From JBMTVN01 sp046047235 (lineage in GTDB: Bacteria; Verrucomicrobiota; Verrucomicrobiia; Limisphaerales; JAHDYP01), in assembly GCA_046047235.1 (NCBI GenBank), contig JBJOII010000013.1:1-52496 (forward strand): a stretch of DNA of 52,496 bases, in the 5' to 3' direction. Shown piece after piece: positions 41,522-49,222 of this stretch. The translations under genes and the position numbers were made by a program. Every line of letters begins with the position of its first letter. Positions within the stretch are counted from its first letter, which is position 1. The notes below the pieces were generated by a model. That model was not told the DNA's origin. It saw only the letters and a list, made by a program, of their open reading frames with translations, and did not search any database.

Positions 41522-42829
41522 TTACAGTACGTTGGCGGCGAGTTCTGCCAACTCGGAGCGTTCCCCTTTTTGGAGTTCAACATGTGCCGCGATGGCATGT
41601 CCTCGAAACCTTGAGACAATGTAGTTGAAGCCGTTGGAGGCTGAGTCGATATAGGGGTTGTCAATTTGGTATGGGTCGCCGGTGAGGATGATCTTGGTGC
41701 CCTGGCCGACGCGTGTGACGATGGTTTTCACTTCCAGGGGCGTTAGGTTTTGAGCCTCATCCACGATCATAAACTGGTTGGCGATACTGCGGCCCCGGAT
41801 ATAGCTCAGTGCCTCAACCACGATCATTCCAGATCGCATGAGATCCTGCGCCCGGCGGTGTTCGTGACCCATGTTCAAATCGCCCAGCATCTCCAGTGCG
41901 TCGTGAATGGGTTGCATCCAGGGGTCGAGCTTTTCGTCCAGGGAGCCTGGCAGGAAGCCCAGTTCCTTTCCCATGGAAATAGTGGGGCGGGCAACTATTA
42001 GGCGTCGGTACTCGCGATCTGCCACTGTCTTTTTTAGACCCGCAGCCAATGCCAGCAGAGTCTTTCCTGTGCCGGCTTTGCCCATGAGCGTCACGAGTTT
42101 GATTCGATCGTCCAGAAGCGCATCCAGGGCAAAGTGTTGTTCGCGGTTGCGTGCACGGATTCCCCAGATGCCCTCGCGCACATCCAGAATGGGGACCAGA
42201 TTCTTGCCGGATTCGTCCACGCGGGTTAACGCCGCCTTCTTGAGCGATCCCTCCTCATGCAGGGTGCAGTATTCGTTTGGATAATGGGTGGCAGGGTCCG
42301 GGAGTTGAAATTCCCCCATACTCCTGAAGGTGGCCAAAGTGTCTGCGGATACGGGGCATTCGAAGGTTCCGGTGTAGAGATCCTGAATGCGGACGTGGTC
42401 GGTTTCGTAATCCTCGGCGGGAATGCCCAGTGCGTCGGCTTTGATCCGAAGGTTGATATCCTTGGTGACGAGAATGGTCTGCAGGTCGGGATGGGATTTT
42501 TGGATGTCGTGGGCGAGGGCTACGATTTGTCCATCCACGGTATTGTTACCGATGGTGACGTGACCGTTGCCGTTGCGGCTGTGGAACATGATGCGCAGGC
42601 GGCCTCCGTTGGGAAGCGGAACGCCTTCGCTTAGCCGACCGTGGCTACGGAAACCGTCGAGGATTCTGGAGATTTCCCGGGCGTTCTGCCCGCGGTCGGA
42701 GGATTCCTTTTTGAACCGGTCGATCTCCTCAATCACCTCGATGGGGATGAAGACATGGTTGTCTTCGAAGTGGAGGATGGACTGCGGGTCATGGAGCAGG
42801 ACGTTGGTATCAATGATGTAGTTCTTCAC
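41522..42829 (-). CDS. PIN-PhoH fusion protein (PhoH/YlaK family)
   Basis: A 435-residue cytosolic protein with two domains. Residues 1-150 form a PIN-type RNase domain (YIIDTNVLLHDPQSILHF with Asp7, EEIDRFKKESSDRGQNAREI, ILVTKDINLRIKADALGI). Residues about 220-435 form a PhoH-type ATPase: Walker A GKAGTGKT (250-257), the PTISMGKELGFLPG motif, Walker B MIVDEAQNLTP and ILTGDPYQIDNPY. Such PIN-PhoH proteins couple helicase and RNase activity in RNA turnover and in some toxin-antitoxin loci. No antitoxin is visible nearby. Gene symbol left blank because phoH/phoH2/ylaK naming varies. Confidence 0.9.
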   Translation of the reverse strand: MKNYIIDTNVLLHDPQSILHFEDNHVFIPIEVIEEIDRFKKESSDRGQNAREISRILDGFRSHGRLSEGVPLPNGGRLRIMFHSRNGNGHVTIGNNTVDGQIVALAHDIQKSHPDLQTILVTKDINLRIKADALGIPAEDYETDHVRIQDLYTGTFECPVSADTLATFRSMGEFQLPDPATHYPNEYCTLHEEGSLKKAALTRVDESGKNLVPILDVREGIWGIRARNREQHFALDALLDDRIKLVTLMGKAGTGKTLLALAAGLKKTVADREYRRLIVARPTISMGKELGFLPGSLDEKLDPWMQPIHDALEMLGDLNMGHEHRRAQDLMRSGMIVVEALSYIRGRSIANQFMIVDEAQNLTPLEVKTIVTRVGQGTKIILTGDPYQIDNPYIDSASNGFNYIVSRFRGHAIAAHVELQKGERSELAELAANVL

Positions 42830-43049
42830 GACAAACTTATGGAGGTGCGACGGGATCCGGGGCGGGGATCTTGAGAGGGGGAAGTCTGGCAGCTGCGAGG
42901 GCGAGCACCGTGGGTTGCCTTGGTTAGGAGCAAGATGGGGTGTTTCCGCATGCGACTTCTTGGGCAGAAATTAGCGCTGGGGATTTCTGTCGGCAAGCTG
43001 CTTTCTGGGTTGTGGTGATGTCTGGGTGAGGGCTTTACCAAGGCGGAGT

Positions 43050-43097
43050 GAATTACACGGTTTCGTGTTACGAACGTAAGACGAAACCGTGTAATTC
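43050..43097. repeat. 48-bp near-perfect palindrome in the 333-base gap 42830-43162
   Basis: GAATTACACGGTTTCGT (43050-43066) and its exact reverse complement (43081-43097) flank TTACG-AA-CGTAA (43068-43079). Only one G-G pair (43067 and 43080) interrupts an otherwise perfect 22-bp stem with a two-base AA centre. It lies between the divergent phoH and the Gfo/Idh gene, 66 bases upstream of the latter's start, and is AT-richer than its surroundings. It may be a dispersed palindrome, an operator pair, or an RNA leader hairpin. No gene or RNA is otherwise visible in the gap. Confidence 0.7.
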
Positions 43098-43162
43098 GGG
43101 TAAAGTGGATGGGGTGTTTCTGGTGTTGCGATGGTGTTGCGGCTGGCTTAATTTCGCGGTGT

Positions 43163-44458
43163 ATGAACCCCAAGGCTTCCTTGACCCGCAGGTCTTTTCT
43201 TCGGTCTGGCGTATTGGTTGCGACACCTTTCCTTTTGCCTTCGACAGTATGGACTGCGAGGGGGGCGGCGAGCCCAAACAACCGGTTGCGGTTTGGCTAT
43301 ATTGGCAGCGGTAAACAGGCCAACCATTTGATGAACAGTTTCCTGCCGCATTCGGATGTCCAGGTGGTGGCGGTGTGTGATGTGGACACGACGCGTCGGG
43401 AGCATTATCGCAAGAAGGTGGAGGAGTTTTATTCGGCCAAGCAGGACAAGGTGTTTAAGGGGTGTGATGCGATGGATGACTACCGGGAGCTGGTGGACCG
43501 GAAGGACATTGATGCGGTGGTGATTTCGACTCCTGACCACTGGCATGCGGCGCAGGCGATTCTGGCAGCGGAGCGGGGCAAGGACATCTACTGTGAGAAG
43601 CCATTGTCGCTGACGATTGCCGAGGCGAGGGCGATGGTGAGGGCGACGAGGGCGACCAACCGGGTATTCCAGACGGGTTCGATGCAGCGGAGTGACGGGG
43701 CGTTTTACCGGGCGTGTACGTTGGTCCGGAACGGGGTGATTGGGGAGATCAAGGAGGTGTATGTGTCGATTGGGGGTCCGAGTGATTGGTGTAATCTGCC
43801 AGAGGAGCCGATGGAGCCCGGGCTGGATTGGAACATGTGGCTGGGGCCGGCGCCGGTGCGGCCCTACAACTCGGTATTGAGTCCGCGGGGGGTGCATGAT
43901 CATTTTCCGAATTGGCGTTCCTATCGCGAGTATTCGGGCGGGGGCATGACGGATTGGGGTGCCCATCACTTTGACATTGCCCAGTGGGGTTTGGGTATGG
44001 ACGAGAGTGGTCCGGTGGAGATTATTCCGCCTGGGGTTCAGGGGGTGGACAAGTTGACATATCGATATGCCAACGGTGTGGTCATGGTTCGTGGCGGGCT
44101 GGAGGGGTATGACTACGGCGTGGTGTTTGTGGGAACGAAGGGCAAGATTGCCGTGGATCGGGGTCGGTTCAAGGCGGATCCGGAGGCGCTAGGGGAGGTG
44201 GATCTAGACGCATTGCCGGTGAAATTATACCGGAGCCGGAACCATTACCGGGATTTTGTGGAGAGCATTCATGCGCGCAAGAAGCCGATATGCGATGTGG
44301 AGGTTGGGGCGAGGTCCGTGACCGTTTGTCATCTTGGCAATCTGGCTTATTGGAACAAGCGGGCGTTGAAATGGGATCCGAAGGCGGAGCGTTTTGTGGG
44401 GGATGAGGAGGCCAACGGCTGGCTGGACCGGGAGAAGCGTGATCCGTGGAAGGCTTGA
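43163..44458 (+). CDS. Tat-exported Gfo/Idh/MocA-family oxidoreductase
   Basis: A 431-residue dehydrogenase-family protein with a Tat signal (TRRSFLRSGVLVATPFLLPS). The Rossmann domain runs from RFGYIGSGKQANHLMNSF through VQVVAVCDVDTTRREHYR and DAVVISTPDHWHAAQAILAA to IYCEKPLSLTIAEARAMV (EKP). The second domain has DWNMWLGPAPVRPYNSVLSP, GGGMTDWGAHHFDIAQWGL (G-A-H-H-F-D) and a C-terminal RSVTVCHLGNLAYWNKRALK. It is close in plan to the one at 28414, whose RSATVCHLGNIARWAGGRRL shares this segment. The ATG at 43163 is chosen because it starts directly before the Tat motif; an upstream in-frame extension contains the hairpin flank. Confidence 0.87.
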   Translation: MNPKASLTRRSFLRSGVLVATPFLLPSTVWTARGAASPNNRLRFGYIGSGKQANHLMNSFLPHSDVQVVAVCDVDTTRREHYRKKVEEFYSAKQDKVFKGCDAMDDYRELVDRKDIDAVVISTPDHWHAAQAILAAERGKDIYCEKPLSLTIAEARAMVRATRATNRVFQTGSMQRSDGAFYRACTLVRNGVIGEIKEVYVSIGGPSDWCNLPEEPMEPGLDWNMWLGPAPVRPYNSVLSPRGVHDHFPNWRSYREYSGGGMTDWGAHHFDIAQWGLGMDESGPVEIIPPGVQGVDKLTYRYANGVVMVRGGLEGYDYGVVFVGTKGKIAVDRGRFKADPEALGEVDLDALPVKLYRSRNHYRDFVESIHARKKPICDVEVGARSVTVCHLGNLAYWNKRALKWDPKAERFVGDEEANGWLDREKRDPWKA

Positions 44459-44507
44459 GTTCGGGGTCAGGGCAGGCGGGCCGGGGGTGAGTTGTAAGGG
44501 TGGCGGG

Positions 44508-44535
44508 TTGTGATTTCGGCCAGCGGAGGTATGGT
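44508..44535 (+). promoter_or_regulatory. Weak candidate promoter for the hybrid kinase
   Basis: TTGTGA (44508-44513) and TATGGT (44530-44535) with a 16-base spacer, about 50 bases before the kinase ATG. It fits the TTGnnn/TAnnnT pattern of the other candidates but could be chance. Confidence 0.25.
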
Positions 44536-44585
44536 GATTTTCATCACCCTACGATTTTCGTGCTGGTTTTGGGGGAGTTGGAGCG

Positions 44586-47108
44586 ATGAGAAGCATCGGC
44601 ACCAAATTCTCTGTTGCGGCAGGTTTCCTGGCTTTGGTTTTTGCCGGCCTGTTGATGTTTCGCACCTACACCTCGGCTCGCGACCACATGGCGGAGTTGG
44701 CAACGACCCAGGCGCGGCTCGCGTTGGAATTTGACCTGGCGATCCGGAATTACGTGGCGAACTCGATTCGTCCGGAGATGCAGAAGCGGATCGGTCGCGA
44801 CGAGTTTGTGCTGAAGGCGATGTCCACCTCGTATGTGGCGCGGGAGATTTTTGACGAGGTCAGGAAGTCGTTCTCTGATTACGTGATCAAGTTTTCGGCG
44901 GAGAATCCGCGGAACCCGGGCAACCTGCCGGCAGGTGAGGGGGAGGTGGAATTGCTGCGGCTATTTGCGGAGCGGCCGGATATTCAGGAGTGGAGTGGGC
45001 AGATTACCCTGCGGGGGGTGAGGTATTACGCCCACGCCAGTCCCATGCGCATTGAGTTTGAGTGTCTGAAATGTCACGGGAAGCCGGAGGATGCTCCGCA
45101 GTCGCTTTTGGCGGACTATGGTCGTGAGGCCGGGTTCGGGAAACGGTTGGGGGAGGTGGCGGGGATGGATCTGGTAGCGATTCCGGTATCGCGGGTGGAG
45201 GAGGTTTTGGCGCATCAGGTTTTGGGTGATTTAGGGATCACGGGGCTCTGGTTGCTGCTGCTTTTTGCGGGGATTCTATTGGTGTTTCGCCGCTTGGTGA
45301 CGAGGAGGTTGGCCTGGATGAACCGTCATTTTCAGCTGGCGGCGGTGGAGCAGGGGGGGCTGGTGGCGGTTTCTCCACTGGTGCTGCGGGGGCGTGACGA
45401 GATTGGCTTACTAGCGGCGAGTTTTAATGGACTGATGGGGCGGTTGCGGGACCTGCAGTTGACCTTGGAGGAACGGGTGCGGCACCGCACTGAGCAGCTA
45501 TCTCAGGCCAATGCGGATCTGGCGGAGGCGAAGGAGGCGGCCGAGGTCTCGAGCCGGGCCAAGGGCCAGTTCCTGGCGAATGTCAGTCATGAGATACGGA
45601 CCCCGATGACGGCCGTATTGGGTATGAACGAGTTGATGTTGGCGTCGAAGCTGGATGCTGAACAGCGGGAGTATGCTGAGGCGATTCACCAGTCGGCCGA
45701 GACATTGTTATCCCTACTGAACGACATTCTGGATTTTTCGAAGATGGAGGCGGACAAGCTGGACTTGGAGACGATTCCGTTTGCGATGGAGCGGTGCGCG
45801 AGAAGTGTTGTGGGGATTTTCAACCCCAAGGCAGCGGAGAAGGGGATTGGGTTGAGGCTGGAGTATGACGCAACCTTGCCGTCACTGGTGCGGGGGGACC
45901 CGGGGCGGTGTCAGCAGGTGCTCATGAACCTGGTGAGCAACGCTGTCAAATTCACGGCCAAGGGGGAGGTGGTGTTGAGATTGCGTCGGGAGGCGGGTGG
46001 TCGTCGCCCCGGGCGGGTGTTGGTAGCAGTGGAGGTTCAGGATACGGGGGTGGGGATGTCTGAGGAGGAGATGTCTCGGTTACTCCGGCCGTTTGCGCAG
46101 GCGGATCTTTCGACTACGCGGCGCTATGGGGGCAGTGGGCTGGGGCTGGTGATCTGCGACAAGCTGGTTGCACTGATGGGGGGAAAGTTAACCATTCAAA
46201 GTGATCCAGGTGAGGGTACGGTGGTGCGGTTTTGCGTGGAGCTGGAGGAAGTCGCGGGGGGTAGAGTAGTAGATATGAGGGGGACAGGGAAGGCGGAGGG
46301 GGTGGAGTGTTCCTGCGCCATTCCTGCCCGGGTAGCGGGGCGGAGCTTGAGGGTGCTTGTGGTGGAGGACACCTTGGCCAACCAGAAGCTGCTGCGCCGA
46401 CTCTTGGAGAAAGTCGGGCATGTCTGCGAGCTGGCCTCTCACGGGCAGGAGGCGGTTGAGGCGATGCAGCGGGGGCGGTATGACGTGGTCTTGATGGATT
46501 GCCAGATGCCGGTAATGGATGGGTTTGAGGCGACGCGCAGGATACGGGAATGGGAGCATCGGGAGGGGGTGGCGCGGACACCGATCGTGGCACTGACGGC
46601 ATCGGCGATGAAAGGTGACAGGGAGGCCTGTCTGGTTGCGGGGATGGATGATTACCTGACCAAGCCGATTGTCATGCAGGGTTTGTTCTCGATGTTGGAG
46701 AGGTTGGGAGGGGGAGCGGTTGAGCGGGTAGTGGCTGGTGCTGAGCTTGAGGAGCCGGATGTGGCGGGGGAACCGTTGGATCTTGAGGCGGTGCGATCGA
46801 TGATTGGCGATGATCCGGAGGTATTGAGGGACATGTTGGAGACCTTCCTGGAGGAGAATCGTGGGAGGTTGGGGGCCTTGCGGGATGCGTTGGGGGCCGG
46901 GGATTTATCGGGCGTGAGGTTATTGGCGCATGGGGTAAAGAGTGCCTCGTTGAATTTTCATGCCGGGTCTATGGCTTCAGTGGCGAGGGAGCTGGAGTCG
47001 CGAGCGAAGGCGGGTGGATTGGAGGGTGGGGAGCAGCTTCTACTGCAGTTGGAGGAGGAGTTGCGGCGGATTGAGGGTGTGGGGGTGAGGTCTTCGGGGG
47101 TGGGTTGA
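44586..47108 (+). CDS. Hybrid histidine kinase with c-heme (DUF3365/Tll0287-like) sensor domain
   Basis: An 840-residue sensor kinase. After an N-terminal membrane segment (FSVAAGFLALVFAGLLMFRT) a periplasmic domain of about 160 residues carries RIEFECLKCHGKPEDAPQSL, a CxxCH c-type heme site, in the DUF3365 context (later AGMDLVAIPVSRV). A second membrane segment and HAMP follow. The kinase core has H335 in ANVSHEIRTPM, an N-box VLMNLVSNAVKFT and the GGSGLGLVICDKLV G2 box. Then come a receiver domain (VLMDCQMPVMDGFEATRRI, Asp638) and an Hpt domain (LLAHGVKSASLNFHA, His782). Full phosphorelay in one chain; no partner regulator next to it. A redox or ligand (heme) sensor is inferred. Confidence 0.9.
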   Translation: MRSIGTKFSVAAGFLALVFAGLLMFRTYTSARDHMAELATTQARLALEFDLAIRNYVANSIRPEMQKRIGRDEFVLKAMSTSYVAREIFDEVRKSFSDYVIKFSAENPRNPGNLPAGEGEVELLRLFAERPDIQEWSGQITLRGVRYYAHASPMRIEFECLKCHGKPEDAPQSLLADYGREAGFGKRLGEVAGMDLVAIPVSRVEEVLAHQVLGDLGITGLWLLLLFAGILLVFRRLVTRRLAWMNRHFQLAAVEQGGLVAVSPLVLRGRDEIGLLAASFNGLMGRLRDLQLTLEERVRHRTEQLSQANADLAEAKEAAEVSSRAKGQFLANVSHEIRTPMTAVLGMNELMLASKLDAEQREYAEAIHQSAETLLSLLNDILDFSKMEADKLDLETIPFAMERCARSVVGIFNPKAAEKGIGLRLEYDATLPSLVRGDPGRCQQVLMNLVSNAVKFTAKGEVVLRLRREAGGRRPGRVLVAVEVQDTGVGMSEEEMSRLLRPFAQADLSTTRRYGGSGLGLVICDKLVALMGGKLTIQSDPGEGTVVRFCVELEEVAGGRVVDMRGTGKAEGVECSCAIPARVAGRSLRVLVVEDTLANQKLLRRLLEKVGHVCELASHGQEAVEAMQRGRYDVVLMDCQMPVMDGFEATRRIREWEHREGVARTPIVALTASAMKGDREACLVAGMDDYLTKPIVMQGLFSMLERLGGGAVERVVAGAELEEPDVAGEPLDLEAVRSMIGDDPEVLRDMLETFLEENRGRLGALRDALGAGDLSGVRLLAHGVKSASLNFHAGSMASVARELESRAKAGGLEGGEQLLLQLEEELRRIEGVGVRSSGVG

Positions 47109-47141
47109 GGACTTTGCGGGGGTGCGGATAGCGGAGCGGGC

Positions 47142-47170
47142 TTGACGCATTGACGTGTGGCACCTACGTT
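47142..47170 (+). promoter_or_regulatory. Candidate tig promoter
   Basis: TTGACG (47142-47147) and TACGTT (47165-47170) are separated by 17 bases and lie about 80 bases upstream of the GTG start of tig. The -10 fits TAnnnT. Confidence 0.5.
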
Positions 47171-47252
47171 CCGACCTTCCCGCGCTGGAAGCGGCTTGTT
47201 TCTCTATGTCGGTCCACGTGACGGGGGTTTTGTTTCTGCGAAAGGACTGCTT

Positions 47253-48575
47253 GTGAACGTGACATTGGAACATTTGGGGCCATGCAAGAAGCTGTTGCGC
47301 GTGGTGGTGGAGACTGATGCAGTGGAAGCGGTGTTTGACACCGTGACGAAAGACTACGTGAAGTATGCCCGTCTGCCGGGTTTTCGGCAGGGGAAGGCGC
47401 CGAGGCATTTGGTGGCCAAGGCTTTTGACGATCGTATCAAGGAGGATGTGAGACGGAGGCTGGTCTCGGACAACTTGCGCAAGGCTTTGGAGGGGGAGAA
47501 GTTACATGTGGTGGGAGCGCCGGATGTGGAGGAGATCCATTTTGCCAAGGGTGAGCAATTTCAGTTTGCGGCAACGGTAGAGACGGCGCCTGAGTTTGAG
47601 TTGCCTGAATACTCTGGGATTCCCTTGAAGAAGGAAGTCCGGTCGGTGACTGAGGAGGACATCAACCGGGCGGTTGAGTTGTTGCGCGAGCAGCGGGCGA
47701 CCTACGTGGATGTGGAGCGTGCGATCCAGGAGGGTGATTTTGCTGTGGTGGACTACAAGGGCACCTGCGAGGGCAAGCCGATTACCGAGTGGGCGCCGAC
47801 GGCGAAGGGGCTTACAGAGCGGCAGGATTTCTGGCTACAGATTACGCCTGAGTCCTTCATCCCTGGCTTTACGCAGCCCTTGGTTGGTGCCAAGGCAGGG
47901 GACGTCAAGACCGTGGAGTTGCAGTTCCCTGATGACTTTGTAGCGAAGGAGGTTGCCGGCAAGCAGGGTGTCTTTGAGGTCACCGTTAAGTTTGTGAAGG
48001 AGAAGGCGTTGCCGGAGCTGAATGATGAGTTTGCGCAGGCGTATGGGGCGGAGAACGTGGACACCCTGACCCAGGGTGTGAGGCGTGATCTGGAGAACGA
48101 GCTGAGCTACAAGCTGCGTCGATCGACACGCGGTCAGCTGGAGAAGACCTTGTTGGAGCGGGTACAATGCGAGCTGCCAGAGTCGGTGGTGGAGCGCGAG
48201 ACCCGCAACGTGGTCTACAACATTGTTCGTGAGAATACCGAGCGTGGTGTGGCGCGGGAAGTGATAGACCAGCAGAAGGACCAGATCTTCACGCATGCCA
48301 GTTCGAGTGCCAAGGACCGGGTGCGGTTGGCATTCATCCTGGGGCGCATTGCAGAGAAGGAGGGGATTCAAGCCACGCGTGAGGAGATCTCGCAACGGAT
48401 CATGTATCTTGCTCATCAATACAACATGAAGCCTGAGAAGCTGGTGAAGCAGTTGCAGGAGCGGGGTGGTATTGAAGAGATTCAGGAGCAGATCATTTGC
48501 AACAAGGTGCTCGATTTCATTGAGGAGAAGGCGGCGATTGAGGAGGTGCTTCCTCCGAGTGGAACGCCCGCTTAA
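47253..48575 (+). CDS. tig: Trigger factor
   Basis: Ribosome-bound chaperone and prolyl isomerase (440 aa, usual length). The N-terminal ribosome-binding domain contains the YARLPGFRQGKAPRHLVAKA segment, a variant of the G-F-R-x-G-K/R-x-P signature. The PPIase (FKBP-like) domain is at about 150-240 (EGDFAVVDYKGTCEGKPI, FIPGFTQPLVGAKAGDVKTV), and the C-terminal arms follow (PELNDEFAQAYGAENVDTLT, and NKVLDFIEEKAAIEEVL at the end). GTG at 47253 with AAAGGA at 47241-47246 is the likely start; upstream in-frame residues are not family-like. Followed by a strong terminator, so clpP is not co-transcribed here. Confidence 0.93.
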   Translation: MNVTLEHLGPCKKLLRVVVETDAVEAVFDTVTKDYVKYARLPGFRQGKAPRHLVAKAFDDRIKEDVRRRLVSDNLRKALEGEKLHVVGAPDVEEIHFAKGEQFQFAATVETAPEFELPEYSGIPLKKEVRSVTEEDINRAVELLREQRATYVDVERAIQEGDFAVVDYKGTCEGKPITEWAPTAKGLTERQDFWLQITPESFIPGFTQPLVGAKAGDVKTVELQFPDDFVAKEVAGKQGVFEVTVKFVKEKALPELNDEFAQAYGAENVDTLTQGVRRDLENELSYKLRRSTRGQLEKTLLERVQCELPESVVERETRNVVYNIVRENTERGVAREVIDQQKDQIFTHASSSAKDRVRLAFILGRIAEKEGIQATREEISQRIMYLAHQYNMKPEKLVKQLQERGGIEEIQEQIICNKVLDFIEEKAAIEEVLPPSGTPA

Positions 48576-48592
48576 TAAGCGTTCTGTTTTCC

Positions 48593-48636
48593 AGCCCATG
48601 GATCCGCTCGGGCGGGTCCATGGGCTTTTTGTTTTT
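48593..48636 (+). terminator. Rho-independent terminator after tig
   Basis: AGCCCATGGA (48593-48602) pairs with TCCATGGGCT (48617-48626), extended by three more pairs to a 13-bp stem with an 8-base loop, followed by a T-rich tract (48626-48636). Confidence 0.93.
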
Positions 48637-48660
48637 CGCTAGAATTCCAATCCTTGTGGA

Positions 48661-48689
48661 TTGTCAACGGGGGGCCGGGGGCTTAGGTT
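48661..48689 (+). promoter_or_regulatory. rnpB promoter
   Basis: TTGTCA (48661-48666), 17-base spacer, TAGGTT (48684-48689). The expected start of transcription seven bases downstream, near 48696, coincides with the first base of the P1 helix of the RNase P RNA, which supports both calls. Confidence 0.65.
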
Positions 48690-48695
48690 CCCGGC

Positions 48696-49131
48696 GGTCC
48701 TGGAAGGGTGGAGGGTCGCTTCTCCCGCTTTGGTGGGGGAGGAGGAAAGTCCGAACACCGTAGGGCGCGATGCCGCGCAATCCGGCTGCAGTTCCGTGTG
48801 AGCGGGATGAAAGCCGGCGTAAGCGTGGGAGGTTCCGGCGTAAGCCGGGGTCGACGGATAGTGCCACAGAGAACATACCGCCCCTTGTCCTTTGGCAGGG
48901 GGTAAGGGTGAAAAGGCGGGGTAAGAGCCCACCGCCCTGAGAGTAATCGAGGGGGCAGGGAAAACCCCATCGGGTGCAAGGCCAAATAGGGGACCTTGGA
49001 GCGGCCCGCTCCGAGTTGGCTGGCCTTCGGGTTGGCCAACGGGTTCCGGGTATGAGCCGCTGAGATAAATGATCCTCTCCCCTGGAGTGATCCGGGGCAG
49101 ACAGAACTCGGCTTACAGCCCTTCCAGGGCC
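48696..49131 (+). ncRNA. rnpB: RNase P RNA (bacterial type A)
   Basis: Catalytic RNA that cleaves 5' leaders from pre-tRNA, working with RnpA (17715). The 5' and 3' ends pair to form P1: CCTGGAAGGG (48699-48708) with CCCTTCCAGG (49119-49128), extended by GG/CC pairs. Conserved cores are GAGGAAAGTCCG (P4 5' strand, 48751-48762), the ATAGTGCCACAGAGA stretch near 48858, GGTGCAAGGCCAAATAGG near 48974 (CR II/III-type region), and ACAGAACTCGGCTTACAG (49101-49118; P4 3' strand). At about 436 bases it is slightly longer than usual for type A; the extra length is mostly in the hairpins between 48780 and 48960. A T-run follows P1 at 49134. Confidence 0.95.
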
Positions 49132-49222
49132 ATGTTTTTCAGTCGTCGGGTCGGGGGCAACAGCTTTTGGTAGCGCGTTTTTGCTTGTTGCAGGGGTGGT
49201 GTGGACCTTTACCCTATCGGGA

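Noticed and set aside
48775..48860. Repeated GGCGTAAGC phrases as a CRISPR-like or tandem repeat
   Set aside because: They are only two short copies inside rnpB hairpins with unequal spacing, and are part of the RNA fold.
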